DNA of 64,000 nucleotides from Liquidambar formosana (lineage: Eukaryota; Streptophyta; Magnoliopsida; Saxifragales; Altingiaceae), in the NCBI GenBank assembly GCA_039720395.1, contig CM077824.1:32452759-32516758 (forward strand), in the 5' to 3' direction. How positions within the stretch are numbered: the first letter of the stretch is position 1; each line of letters starts with the position of its first letter. The position numbers and the translations under genes were made by a program. Below are positions 1-12,437 of this stretch, piece by piece. The notes beneath the pieces were generated by a model, which ran no database searches, was not told the origin of the DNA, and was given only the letters and a program-made list of their open reading frames with translations.

Positions 1-1113
1 ATTATGCTTCTTCCTTATATTTCTTGGTCTTCATGCTTGACAAATCAAGAATGAGTGTCCAACTCTGTTGGTAAGGCCTGAGGTTCTGCTGACTCGATCA
101 AGTGAGTAGTTTCCAAATTCCCACTGTATAGCACATGACCAAATTATGTTACTTGGGTTGAGTTTATTTTTGTCAAATCCCTTATCAACCCACCTTAATT
201 GGTCGGCCCAAGCTCAGCCAAACATATATGAGACTCGTTGTCTAAAGCTTTTTTATTGAGAATTTTTCTATCATCTGCGCGAGTCTAAACCACTGGATCT
301 GTTCGCAGGGAAAAAATCTACATGAAAGTCGCTTTTAATTTATTTTCTCTCCGACACATCAACTTTGAAAGTAAAGGACGCCATTGCCTACAGCCCAAAT
401 GCCCATTGCCCATTGCCCATTGGATGAAATACATTACGTACGTGTTTGTTAATTTTTTTCTCACTGATCTGGAGCTTGTGGTTTTTGGGGGATTGATTTT
501 TCAATTGGATGCTTAATATGTTGCTTTCTTGGATGACCCCACCTCATGTGATACTTCCTCCAACACGCAGTAGTTGTATTGAAGGTGATATTTCCTTCTT
601 TTTTCTAGTTTTTCTTTTTTTTTTTTCTTTTAGTTTCGGTTGTCATGTACGTTTGTTTGTTTTTATTTATTTATTTTTGTTTGTCATGTGGGAGTATATT
701 CGATCATCTCCTAGATGCGGCTGTATGCAGGTATTAATTGAAGGTAATGTATTAAGTTACGAAGCTACTTCCTCTGCCCTACTTCCCACTGCCTCGGGAA
801 AGTGGAGGGACTTGATCAATACTCTCTAAAGCCGTAATTGATCGGAAAGTGAGATTGAAACCTTTATCCCATATATCTTAGCATCTCGGTTAAGATCTCC
901 CAGGGCCCACCCTAATGGTAGGGTATACTTTTGTATTAGAAAGGCCTCTTAGCATAATCTCTTTTGAGTCCAATAATAAATATATACCAAAAAACCTCAC
1001 ATCAATTTGTATATTGTCATTTTTAACTAGAGATCGGTTCACGAATTCTCGCGTTTAAATCCAATAATGAAGTCATTAATAACTAAATTTCAAGCCTGAC
1101 TTCAATAAAAATT
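1..1113. repeat. Segmental duplication copy A, left part (LecRK 3' flank)
   Basis: This stretch is nearly collinear with 48897-50043, with small indels and substitutions; both include the ATAAAAATT target sequence at their right end. In copy B the block lies directly downstream of the intact minus-strand LecRK gene, so copy A is the 3' flank of a LecRK copy whose coding part is absent here. A more diverged third copy of part of it lies at about 41694-41835. Short open frames at 322-829 are not conserved in a coding manner between the copies, and I see no gene in this stretch. Confidence 0.85.
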
Positions 1114-1359
1114 GGGTTAATAACGGTTTAATACCTTCAACTTTGGGGGTAATTTCAATTTGGTCCATAAACTTAGAATTGTCTCAATTTAGTGACAACT
1201 TATGAACTTTTGTTGCAATGTGGGACAGGGACCAACGTCTGTTAGGTTTTTGGACGGAAAATGCACGTAAGCGGCACATGCGGCTAACGTGGAGCTTATG
1301 TGGCTTATGTCCGCTGACGTGGAGCCTATGTGGCAGCCACATAAGTATTCTCGCCCAAT

Positions 1360-1555
1360 TATAGTCGACTATATCATTTTATAGTCGACTATAATAAACA
1401 GAGAGTTGAAGTCGATGTTTGAACATTCAATATAGTCGACTGGCAAACATTATAGTCGACTATAAAATGTTATAGTCGACTATAATAGACAGAAAGTTTA
1501 TTTTAGTTATGAAATCCATTTATAGTCGACTATAATTTGTTTATGGTCGACTATA
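1360..1555. repeat. Left cluster of TATAGTCGACTATA palindromes
   Basis: Seven exact or near copies of the 14-bp self-complementary motif begin at 1360, 1380, 1431, 1451, 1471, 1521 and 1542. Spacing within groups is 20 or 21 bp. The copies at 1431 and 1542 are imperfect. The cluster lies in the subterminal part of the left arm of the Mutator-like element. Confidence 0.85.
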
Positions 1556-2717
1556 ACAGTCAGAAAATGTAGTTGTGTATGTTTTGATGTGAAATTATCA
1601 TTTATGTCTGTGATGTTAACTTAGGCCATTTCAAATAAGATGTTACCATACTCATATACTTAATGGAGCAATCATTTACAATACTAAAGCCTTAAAAAGT
1701 GGGGCAAAGCTTACACTCGCATTGTATAGGAAAGTTTTAACCAAATTCCTATTTAGCATCAAAATTTTGGGTTTATAACAAAAACCTCACCCTTATAAAG
1801 ATAAGATTAATACAACTATTTAACTTAGTTGAAATGGGTTTTACATGTCTCCAAAAATGGTAAATTATAGTTTGAACCCACCTTTAAACTAAGTCCTGTA
1901 ACTTTTGCAGCAAGGACACGAAAAAAATAGCCTCTTATTCCCCCCCTCTGATGCCAACACCCTTTATGCAGCTAAATTTAAAGCCACCAAAGTACATTCC
2001 AGCCATAATGAGAATCTACCAAGAAACAAAGAAACATAGCAACATCCTTCCCATCCATCTTAGCAACCTAATAGCATGAGATGCAATCAAAACTTGCTTC
2101 CAACCCCAAACAAATTTTCCAATAAATTCTCATCAAGAAATCCAACCATGCTGAAAACAACTCATGACCGATGAAGTACAACAACTATTCTACCCAAACA
2201 TTTTATAATTTTTTCTAACAAAACAAAATTGTAATCCTATCCTGCAAAATACAGCAAAACACAAAACCTCTTAATCCACACCTTCAAAAACACCTCATAG
2301 TATTTGTGTTTTTCTGATATGGCTTTGTGATTGGGATGTTATAGCATTCGTGTTTTTTTCTAATATTTATAGGGAAGGTTTTGGTAGATTCTCGATCATC
2401 ATGGCTGAAATGTGCTTTAGTGGCTTTAGATTTAGCTGCACAAAGGATGTTGGCATCAGAGGAGGGAAATAAAAAGCTATTTTGTTCGTGTCTTTCTTGC
2501 CGCAAAAACTACAGTACTTAGTTTAAATGTGGGTTCATACTATAATTTACCATTTTTAGAGACATGTAAAACCCATTTCAACTAAGCTAAATAGTTGTAT
2601 TAATATTATCTTTGTAAGGGTAAGGTTTTTGTTATAAACCCAAAATTTTGATGCTAAATAGGAATTTGGTTACAGTCTTCCTATACAATATGAGTGTAAG
2701 TTTTGCCCCACTTTTTA

Positions 2718-3314
2718 GGGCTTTAGTATTGTAAATGATTGCTCCATTAAGTATATAAGTATGGTAACATCTTATTTGAAATGGCATAAGTTAACATCAC
2801 GAGCGTAAACAATAATTTCACATCAAAACATATGTAACTATATTTTCTCACTGTTATAGTCGACCATAATCAAGTTGATGCCTTTTGGTTTAGGAGGAAT
2901 CAACTATAACATTGCGAGTGTGAGTTTTGACCCACTTATTAGGTCTTTAGTATTGTAAATGATTGCTCCATTAAGTATATGAGTATAGTAACATCTTATT
3001 TGAAATAGCCTAAGTTAATATCACGAGCGTAAATGATAATTTCACATCAAAACATACGTAACTACATTTTCTGACTGTTAGTCTACCATAATCAAGTTGA
3101 TGCCTTTTGGTCTAGGAAGAATCGACTATAACATTGCGAATGTGAGTTTTGACCCACTTTTTAGGTCTTTAGTATTGTAAATGATTATTCCATTAAGCAC
3201 ATGAGTATGGTAACATCCTATTTGAAATGGTCTAAGTTAACATCATGGACGTAAACAATAATTTCACATTAAAACATATGTAACTACATTTTCTGACTAT
3301 TATAGTCGACCATA
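2718..3314. repeat. About 222-bp tandem repeat in right arm of foldback element
   Basis: The block containing the landmark CGACCATAATCAAGTTGATG recurs: comparable positions fall at 2861, 3083 (as CTACCATAAT) and 3307, which gives periods of 222 and 224 bp. The left arm has only one copy, so the right arm expanded after the palindrome formed. Confidence 0.75.
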
Positions 3315-3516
3315 AACAAATTATAGTTGACTATAAATGGATTGTGGAACTAAAATAAACTTTCTGTCTGTTGTAGTCGACTATAAAATTTTATAATCGA
3401 CTATAACGTTTGCCAGTCGACTATAACGTTTGCCAGTCGACTATATTGAATGTTTAAACATCAACTTCAACTCTCTGTTTATTATAGTCGACTATAAAAT
3501 GATATAGTCGACTATA
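3301..3516. repeat. Right cluster of TATAGTCGACTATA palindromes
   Basis: Copies and variants of the 14-bp palindrome begin at 3301, 3322, 3372, 3392, 3412, 3432, 3483 and 3503. Neighbours within groups are 20 or 21 bp apart. The cluster mirrors the left-arm cluster. Confidence 0.85.
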
Positions 3517-3771
3517 ATTGGGCGAGAATGCTTATGTGACTGCCACATAGGCTCCACATCAGCGGACATAAGCCACATAAGCTCCACGTCAGCCGCATGT
3601 GCCGTTCACGTGCATTTTCCGTCCAAAAACCTAACGGACGTTGGTCTTTGTCTCACATTGCAACAAAAGTTCATAAATCGTCACTAAATTGAGACAATTC
3701 TAAGTTTATGGACCAAATTGAAACTACCCCCAAAGTCGAAGGTATTAAACCGTTATTAACCCATAAAAATT

Positions 3772-3997
3772 CCATATTTAAGCATCAAAATTTCACATGT
3801 TGTAACGACCAAGTAAAATGGGTATGCTCAAGAGAGATTTAATTCAAATGCTTCAACTAATATATATGAGCCTCCTTCCCTACCGCTGGCTAATTTAGGG
3901 AAGTGGTCTACATAATGGAATATACAACAACGAATATACAAGCTTCAAATATTCAATATAAAGATACACAAAACAACTCATATATATGATTCGAGTA
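3772..3997. repeat. Segmental duplication copy A, right part
   Basis: This matches about 50044-50310 downstream of the intact LecRK, minus a poly-A insertion present only in the other copy. Similarity stops near 3997, where copy B continues toward the LecRK stop codon and this copy switches to unrelated repeats. The LecRK coding region that should follow is missing. Confidence 0.8.
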
Positions 3998-4860
3998 GTG
4001 ATAGGTGGGCCGACTCAGAGGACGAACGTGGGATGAAAGGCGTCAATTGAACCTGATTGGTGAGTTCCTATTAACCCCGTTAACACCACCAAAACACATT
4101 CAAAAAGGAAATCCCCCATTTTCGCGGGCTATCTGAAATGGGTTTTCAAGGGTTTAGAATGAGTTATCTGAAAGCACATAAAGGTATGATTTTTTAGGGG
4201 TTTGATTTGGGTTTTTTTATCTTAAATAACCTCATTCTGTTGACGTGGTGCTCTTCTCCCTCAAAACAAGCGACGCCGTTCGAGAGCAAAGAGTTATCTA
4301 AAACGGGTTCTCAAGGGTTTGCGTAGAGTTATTTGAAAGCACAGAAAGTTATAATTTGTTAGGGTTTTGATTTGGATTTTTTATCTAAAATCACCGGCAA
4401 ATTAAATAACCTCATTCTGTCGGTGTGGTGCTCTTCTCCCTCAAAACAAGCGACGCCGTCCGAGAGCAAAGAGTTATTTGAAACGGGTTCTCAAGGGTTT
4501 GTGAAGAGTTATCTGAAAGCACAGAAAGGTATGATTTGTTAGGGTTTTGATTTGGGTTTTTTTTATCTTAAATCACCAGCAAAATAAACTCATTCTGTTG
4601 GTGTGGTGCTCTTTTCCCTCAAAACAAGCGACGTCGTCGAATTGGGAGAGTTATTTGAAACGGGTGTACAGGGGTTTTGCTCAGACTCACTAGTCTTCTT
4701 CCTCCTACACCTTCAAACACTTCCTAAAGCCATCGGCGTGGTCTGATTTACAGTCAAAACACACTCAAATAGAGCCATGGTGTTCATCACCATCGAATCA
4801 AAACAGTGGCGCCATTACAGAGGGAGTAGATAATCGTAAAGGTAGCGTTTTTTTAGATAG
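3998..4860. repeat. Tandem repeats of about 170-180 bp
   Basis: At least three diverged units recur, each with GAGTTATYTGAAAGCACA (near 4158, 4327 and 4506), a GGGTTTTGATTTGGGTTTTTTATCTTAAA-type segment and CTCCCTCAAAACAAGCGACG. I see no gene here. From about 4860 to 5690 I recognise nothing; small open frames on the minus strand there have no support. Confidence 0.65.
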
Positions 4861-5689
4861 AAAAATGTGTTTTTTTTATCTTGATAATGATTTCTACTTG
4901 GTCCTTCTTCTAGTATTTAGGGTTTTCATTTGACTCCCCTAATTTGTCTAGGGTTAATTCGTATAATCCCTTTAGTTGTTATCTGGTTTTTATGCAATTA
5001 GTCGAGTTTGTGGTGTTTGAATGCTTCAACATTTAATGAACAGGACTTTATCTCTTCTTCTGTTGCCTTCTTTAAGAATTGATTATAGTTATCACAAAAG
5101 CATTTTTCAACCACGCCGACAAAAGCTAAGAGGCCATGTACATGCATTTGCCTAAAATAATCGGCGGCCTTGTTTTTTGAAAGTGGCTGAACTCGGATTT
5201 GGACAGGATGTCCATGCCGAAATTTATATAAAAATATGGTGGGAAATGGGAAAATTCAACAGATTGTGATAACAATCTGACACCTTTGATTATAATTTCA
5301 GACCTTGAATATAATTTGACATATATCGTGATGCTATTTGACACCTTTGATTATAATTTGTTTTTTTAAGATGTGAGTTCAAAATTTGTGTATTCCTTAT
5401 CTTCAATAAATGTTATAACAAAGCTATGCGCATAGGTTCCCCAATCTTCATTATTGTTGCGGAGCAATTTCCAAATATCTAAAGCCAAATTTGAAGCAAA
5501 CCTGTTGATGAGCACATGGTGAAAGGGTGCAAAATTTTTTTTTAAAGATAATATAATCTTTGTTAAACTTTCCATATTTTGTTAGGTTTTTTTTTTCTAT
5601 CAAGTAGACTTAATTAGCTATGCAACTGTATTAATTTTCAATGATTTTTTGTGTTTTATCTTAAAATTTTTTAGTTCATTATGGGATTT

Positions 5690-7159
5690 ATGTAGGACAA
5701 TGTTGAACTGTAGTTATTTACCAGACAGTGGGTAGTTTCCCCTCCTCCCCTGCATTGTTAAATCTCTTTCTAGGTATTATCTTAAATGTTTACTTGTTAC
5801 AGTTAGATAACTTGGACTTATTATCTATTCATTGTGTGGTGTAATCTTAAATAGAAAGTAGGCTTATCTAAGCTTCAGTGTAGTTTGTCAATGATTGAAT
5901 TTTTATCGTAACATGTTCGGATAACTTATGTGATTTATGTAGGATAATGTTGAACTTTAGTGATTTATCCAACAGTGGGTAGTTTCCCCCCACCCCTACA
6001 TTGTTAAACCCCTGTCTGGGTATTATCTCAAATGTTACTTGTTATAGTCAAATAACTTGTCCTGATGATCTATTCATTTGTGTTTTTATCGTAACATAGT
6101 CAGATAACTTATGTGATTTATGTAGGACAATGTTGAATTGTAGTTATTTACCAGACAGTGGGTAGTTTCCCCCCCTCCCTTGCATTGTTAAATTCCCTTC
6201 TGGGTATTATCTTAAATGTTTATTTGTTACAGTCAGATAATTTGGACTTATTATCTATTCATTGTGTGGTGTTATCTTAAATAGAAAGTAGGCTTATCTA
6301 AGCATTAATGTAGTTTTTCAATGATTGATTTTTTATTGTAACATGTTTGGATAACTTATGTGATTTATGTAGGACAATGTTGAACTTTAGTGATTTATCC
6401 GACAGTGGGTAGTTTCCCCCCTCCTCTGCATTGTTAAACCCCTGTATGGGTATTATCTAAAATGTTACTTGTTATAGTCAGATAACTTCTCCTGATGATC
6501 TATTCATTTTTATTTTTTGTCAGTAACATAGTTAGATAACTTATGTGATTTATGTAGGACAATGTTGAACTGTAGTTATTTATCAGACAATGGGTGGTTT
6601 CCCCCCCACCCCTGCATTATTAATCCCCTGTCTATGTTCCCATTATCTTAAATGTTTTCTTGTTACAGAGAGATAACTTGGCCTGATTATCTATTCATTG
6701 TGTGGTGTTATATTGAATAGAAAGTAAGCTTATCTAAGCTTCGGTGTAGTTTGTCAATGATTGTTTTTTGTGTGTGTGTGTGTGTGTGTGTTTTTATCTT
6801 AAAATATCCGGATAACATTTGTGTATTATGTAGGACAACATTGGATGTTAGTGAATTATCCGACAGTGGTTAGTTTCCCCCATCCCCCGCATTGTTAAAC
6901 CCTTGTCTAGGTATTATATTAAATGTTAATTGATATAGTTAGATAACTTGGCCTGATTATATATTCATTGTGTGTTTTTATCGTAACATATTCGGATAAC
7001 TTATGTGATTTATGTAGGACAATGTTGAACTGTAGTTATTTATCTTAAATGTTTTCTTGTTACAGAAAGATAACTTGGCCTGATTATCTATTCATTGTGT
7101 GGTGTTATATTGAATAGAAAGTAGGCTTATCTAAGCTTCGGTGTAGTTTGTCAATGATT

Positions 7160-7190
<31 letters not shown>

Positions 7191-8640
7191 GTGTTTTTAT
7201 CTTAAAATATCCGGATAACGTTTGTGTATTATGTAGGACAATATTGGACGTTAGTGAATTATCCGAAAGTGGTTAGTTTCGCCCATCCCTTGCATTGTTA
7301 AACCCCTATTTGGGTATTATATTAAATGTTACTTGATATAGTCAGATAACTTGGCCTGATTATATATTCATTGTGTGTTTTTATCGTAACATATTCGGAT
7401 AACTTATGTGAGTTATGTATAACAATGTTGAACTGTAGTTATTTATCTTAAATGTTTTCGTGCTACAGAGAGATAACTTGGCCTAATTATCTATTCATTG
7501 TGTGGTGTTATATTGAATAGAAAGTAGGCTTATCTAAGCTTCGGTGTAATTTGTCAATGATTGTTTTTTTTTTTTTTTTTTTTTTTTTTTGGTTTTTGTT
7601 TTTTTGTGTGTTTTTATCTTAAAATATCCGGATAACATTTGTGTATTATGTAGAACAATATTGGACGGTAGTGAATTATCCGATAGTGGTTAGTTTCCTC
7701 CATCCCCTGCATTGTTAAACCCCTGTCTGGGTATTATATTAAATGTTACTAGATATAGTCAGATAACTTGGCCTGATTATATATTCATTGTGTGTTTTTA
7801 TCATAACATATTCGGATAACTTATGTGATTTATGTAGGACAATATTGAACTGTAGTTATTTATCTTAAATGTTTTCATGTTACAAAGAGATAACTTGGCC
7901 TGATTATCTATTCATTGTGTGGTGTTATATTGAATAGAAAGTAGGCTTATCTAAGCTTCGGTGTAGTTTGTCAATGATTGTTTTTTTTGTTTTTTTGTGT
8001 GTTTTTATCTTAAAATATCCAGATAACGTATGTGTTTTATGTAGGACAATATTTGAAGTTATTGAATTATCCGACAGAGGGTAGTTTCCCCCATCCCCTG
8101 CATTGTTAAACCCCTGTATGTGTATTATCTTAAATGTTTCTTATTATAGTCAGATAACTTGTCCTGATTATCTATTCATTGTGTGTTTTTATTGTAACAT
8201 ATTCGGATAACTTATGTGATTTATGTAGGACAATGTTGAACTGTAGTTATTTATCTTAAATGTTTTCTTGTTACAGAGAGATAACTTGGCCTGATTATCG
8301 ATTCATTGTGTGGTGTTATATTAAATAGAAAATAGGATTAACTAAGCTTCGGTGTAGTTGGTCAATGATTGTTTTTTTTTTTTGTTTTTTTTGTTTTTTT
8401 GTGTGTTTTTGTCTTAACATATCCGGATAACGTATGTGTTTTATGTAAGACAATATTTGACGTTATTGAATTATCTGACAGTGGGTAGTTTCCCAACTCC
8501 CCTGCATTGTTAAACTCCTGTATGTGTATTATCTTAAATGTTTCTTATTATAGTCAGATAACTTGTCCTAATTATCTAATCATTGTTGTGTGGTGTTATC
8601 TTAAATTTTTGGGATCAATGTGTGTTGTACTCAATGATTA
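5690..8640. repeat. Tandem array of about 400-430-bp units (7-8 copies)
   Basis: Landmarks such as TTATGTAGGACAATGTTGAA and TGTGGTGTTATMTTRAATAG recur at roughly 400-430 bp: the second falls near 5834, 6264, 6700, 7098, 7500, 7918, 8309 and 8591. Units also share a run of C after GTGGGTAGTTTCC and a T tract that has expanded in some copies (29 T at 7162-7190). No coding sequence is visible. The array ends about 350 bp before the first recognisable exon of the Ulp1-like pseudogene, and I cannot tell whether they belong to one element. From 8640 to 8990 I see only unique AT-rich sequence. Confidence 0.8.
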
Positions 8641-8989
8641 TTAAGACAATTTGATAAAATTACATAAGTGCTTGTTAATCAGTTGGTGGTCCCCCCCCCC
8701 CTCCCCTGCATTTTTAAAACCTCTATCTGAGTAATACGTAAATGGATGTGTAATGCAAATAGATGGTTGTGCGGTGTTATCTTAAATTTGTTGGGGAACT
8801 TATTTGTTGTCTGTAATACTAATTAAAGTTTTTCAATAAAATTCCATGCGTGTTTTTCATTTTTTGATCTTAATATTGGGAGGACTTCATGATGTTGGTA
8901 TATATTTGTAATCATAAATTTTCATTTATGTAGGTGGGGTAGGTAGTCTAAACCTGCGAAAGGGGAAAAATTACTACCCCTAATATAGA

Positions 8990-11900
8990 TCTAAGTTGGT
9001 TGCATTATTTGAGTTTTTTCGAGGATTGAAGTTTACCGAGAGCCATATCAAGGTTTTCAAGATAACCCCTTTTTGGTATATGTTTGAAGCTTTTATATTC
9101 AACAAAATTAAAGTAAAAGCATGCCGAAAATATGACGATGATGTTGTGCGCATCATCCAAACTTTTGATGGAAAAATGAAGCAATTTAAGATAGGTGGAG
9201 TGTAAATTCCATTACGAGAAATCAACATTGGTCTCGTATTTGGAATTGTTTCAGGGGAAACAAAATTGAAAGATGTTCTGACAAGTAAACAATGTGAATC
9301 CCAATTTTACTCACGAAGGTTCAATTATCGAGACAAGCTTGAAGGTCCTATTATAAAGAATAAGATAGTTGAAGCTGCTAAAGGAGTGACTGATGTGGAT
9401 GCAGAAGACACTGTGCGATTTTGTTGTTTGTATGTCTTTATCAACTTGCTTTTCTCATCTTCTAGGCAATATGTAAGTTGGGAGCTTTGTAGCACAGTTG
9501 AAGATTTGGGAGAAATGAAGAAATATGCATGGAGTAATGAGATACTAGAATATGTAAGTGGCCATTTATGTGCGAAGCATACGAAACCTACGAGTGTGGC
9601 TGGATGTGTTATAATTTTGTTGGTGAGTCTTACTTTCTTTACCATAAACAAATGATAAATTTTTGTAAATGTTACAAAATGAGTTGCTACTAAATAACAC
9701 ATACTTATTGTGTGTGTGTGTGTTTTTTTGTTTTTTTGTTTTTTTTTTTTTTTTTGGTGCAGTATTGGTTATGTGAACACAAAATGATACTGAAGGCAGA
9801 ACACATAGGGATGTTCCCCAGATTCCTTAAATGAGATTTGCGAAAACTGTATGACATTTTGAGAATACTTGATTTGTCAAGAATAAAAGAAGAGAAGGTA
9901 TAATTTTGTTGCATGTTATGATTTTCAAATATTTAGGAAACTAAATTATCTTAATATGTCATTATAAATTTGTTACATGTTATTGTTTAAAAATTTAAGA
10001 TATGCACATCCATTCTCTAATGAATGATATTAATGTTTATTAAAAATTAGGTGGGTGTTCAAGAGTTGAAACCAACCATGCATGAGATCCAAAAAATGGA
10101 GACTTTGAGGAACATGATGGATCAAAAATTGGAGATAAAAGAGGATGAAATGGGAGAAGAAGCTATGGTGCAGACAACGGTCCAACATCGAAAAAAGACA
10201 AAGGCTAGTAGGACCCCGGTTATCTTTACAAATGCAAGTGAGATACAGAAGTCAACAAAGGGAAAATATGCAATCAGTAGATTAGTTGATCATGCCCCTT
10301 CAGAAGCATCTCAGCTAAAAAAAAGAGTGGAAGAGCTAATAGAAAATAATAATATTTTGAAAAATGCTATGGAAAATCTTGTGCAGGAAAAATCCCAGCT
10401 TAGTAAAAAAAATTCAGAGTTAGAGGAAAAAATCAAGAAGTTGGAAGTTGAAAAAAAGGATCTAGAATTCAAGATAATTCATTTAGAAAAAGAAAAAGAA
10501 TGTTCGCTATCTGCTGCCAATAAATGTGAAGCTGCAAATGATGATTTGCATGAACAACTAGAAGAAGAAGTGTGCCAAATGGTAACACAACCGCTTGGTA
10601 ACACAACCGCTTGCTATTCTATAAACTGAATCAACAGCTAAAATTGAAAAAATGAATCAACTTTTGTACTCAAAAACTAAGGAAGTGGAAGAGCAAAATG
10701 CAAAAGTTGATTCCCTAAATTCAAAAGTGTATGCCCTTACCTTAGAATTGCAAAAGGTGTGCCAAGAAAATGAAGAAATCAAGCAGAGATCGATGATAGC
10801 TGGCATCAAGACAAGAACAAGAAAAGGGAATGTTGACCCTGATTTTGAATACAACATTCCAAGGAAGGCCCAAAGAATATATGAAAGAGGTAAAGAAAAG
10901 ACATTGGAAATAGCAATGGATTTAGAAACTGAAGTGGTAGATGTTGACAATATGGAACAAACAAAGGATACAGTTGAATCTACCAACTTGAAGATGCCAA
11001 TAATTGAAATCAGTAGACACCTAACTGAAGGAGATATGGTGAAAATTTCAAATTTGTTGTCATTGGATAATGACACGTAAGTATACAATATTTGAACTGT
11101 GAAACTAACAAATATTGATATATAGTTATCTTATTTAGATGTGTTGATTATTATGAAAGTGGTGATTTGTCTTCTCTTTGTTTAATATGTTGGGACATAT
11201 TAAATGTGTAGTGCACTTATAGGTCGTGGAGAGATTAATGGTGTATACTTGGAAGACTTGGAGCAACTTTGGAATAACCAATCAATTAGCACTGCGGTAG
11301 GACATTCACTATATATATTAATATATATTAATGCCAACTTCACTATTCATTTGTTATAAAAAAAAAAAGTTATCTGATAATAAACTGAAACTATGTTACG
11401 TTGATGAAATATGATCAACACAGATTCTTGATGCATATGCATCTATCATTTGGCGTGAACAATATGTGTGCTTTAACAGAGAGGATGTCCCAGCATTTTT
11501 CTTATCAAGCCTATGGTGGGTAAGAAGTCTACATTAAATTTTTTCATGAACACATAAACAAACATATATAAAAATGATGGTTAACTAATAGTGCTGATAT
11601 TGTATTTTGAAGCAGTCCATGATTTCAGATGAGAGAGCTGGAAGAAAACAGAATGAGTTTGTGGATAATAAGATATTTCTGGGCCTATGCTACAAATATA
11701 TGGTCTTCCCAATTGCAGCTGATAACCACTTTTCATGTCTTGTGTATGACACAATGAAGTTTATCTGGAGGTACTACAACTCGTTGCACCCCTGACGAAG
11801 GGCAGCCGTTGAAACTCATCGAACATATGCTTTTAAATTGGTAAACAAATCTTTTTACAACATGTTACTAGTGAAAATGCTATTGGAACTTCAATATTAC

Positions 11901-12311
11901 AATATAGTTTACTATCTTAATTTTTGTGTAACAAAATAAGGAGTATGTGGAAGGCTATATGGAGAGAGATGGCACTTACAAAAAGGAGCTGATGCACATG
12001 AAATTTGTCGTCCAGTATAAATGTCCACAACAACAACCTGGCTTGTGAGTGATATTAATCATTTTTTCAATTAATCAATTAGACATGGAAAACGAGAAAG
12101 CCGTTTTTAATATTAATTATATTACATTTTTACCTTTTTCAGCCTTGAATGTGGGGTTATAGTGTGTTATATTATGAGGCAAATTTCTCATGGTGAGGAC
12201 ATAAAAGGTGCTCTCACAAAGGAAGAATGTTTGCAGATTCGCACATAAATGGTGCATCAATTGTTGGACAACTACACTATTGATGATGGCAAGGGGATAG
12301 GCAGCTTATGA
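8990..12311 (+). pseudogene. Eight-exon pseudogene with Ulp1/C48 protease-like C-terminus
   Basis: Exons are about 8990-9622, 9763-9897, 10051-11076, 11212-11296, 11424-11519, 11616-11840, 11941-12044 and 12143-12311. Every junction is GT...AG and phases match. The N-terminal exons resemble plant proteins that precede Ulp1-like domains in Mutator-type and related gene families (motif ITPFWYMFEAF, then RKYDDDVVRIIQTFDG). The third exon is a long Lys/Glu-rich coiled coil. The C-terminus has the C48 pattern: His in DNHFSCLVYD, a Gln in PQQQPG and Cys in LECGVIV. The acidic catalytic position 17 residues after the His is Asn (YNSL). In-frame stops lie after GGV (about 9203), RFLK (about 9832), LHP (about 11793) and QIRT (about 12247). 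A frameshift lies at the 16-bp duplication in exon 3. An upstream first exon may be missing. Family assignment is from motif recall. Confidence 0.72.
10581..10612 (+). repeat. 16-bp tandem duplication that shifts frame
   Basis: GGTAACACAACCGCTT occurs twice in a row (10581-10596 and 10597-10612) inside the coiled-coil exon. Sixteen bases shift the frame by one. The coding pattern resumes in the shifted frame at 10652-11076. Confidence 0.85.
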
Positions 12312-12437
12312 CCAATTAAAGAATAATCATAACATATTTTGTTAGCACCTATAGGACAGGATATTTAGCAATTTTTTTGAAGGATACATCAATTAAGGAA
12401 TGTTTTTTTGGTGTAAAATTATTTTGATCTTAGTTAT

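Larger units (their letters stand above)
1114..3762. mobile_element. Mutator-like foldback element, 2649 bp, 9-bp TSD
   Basis: The element starts GGGTTAATAACGG and ends CCGTTATTAACCC, and perfect 9-bp copies of ATAAAAATT flank it at 1105-1113 and 3763-3771. The paralogous locus at 50035-50043 has a single ATAAAAATT with no insert, which proves the boundaries. A 9-bp duplication with long terminal inverted repeats is the hallmark of Mutator-like elements. The arms are extreme: the left arm to about 2020 pairs with 2383-3762, leaving only a central 350-bp loop, and the right arm carries extra tandem copies. No transposase is encoded; the only sizeable frame (2284-2505, minus) lies in the palindrome and looks accidental. 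It is probably non-autonomous. Confidence 0.88.

Noticed and set aside
322..829. Two open frames of 64 and 106 codons
   Set aside because: They lie in the duplicated LecRK 3' flank; the copy at 49218-49730 has indels that break the frames, and composition is low-complexity T-rich.
2284..2505. 73-codon minus-strand frame in the foldback element
   Set aside because: It is confined to the palindrome core, has no recognisable domain and mirrors sequence of the other arm.
7162..7590. Long T tracts as retroposon tails
   Set aside because: They occur at the same place in each tandem unit and have no target duplications, so they are expanded unit-internal tracts.
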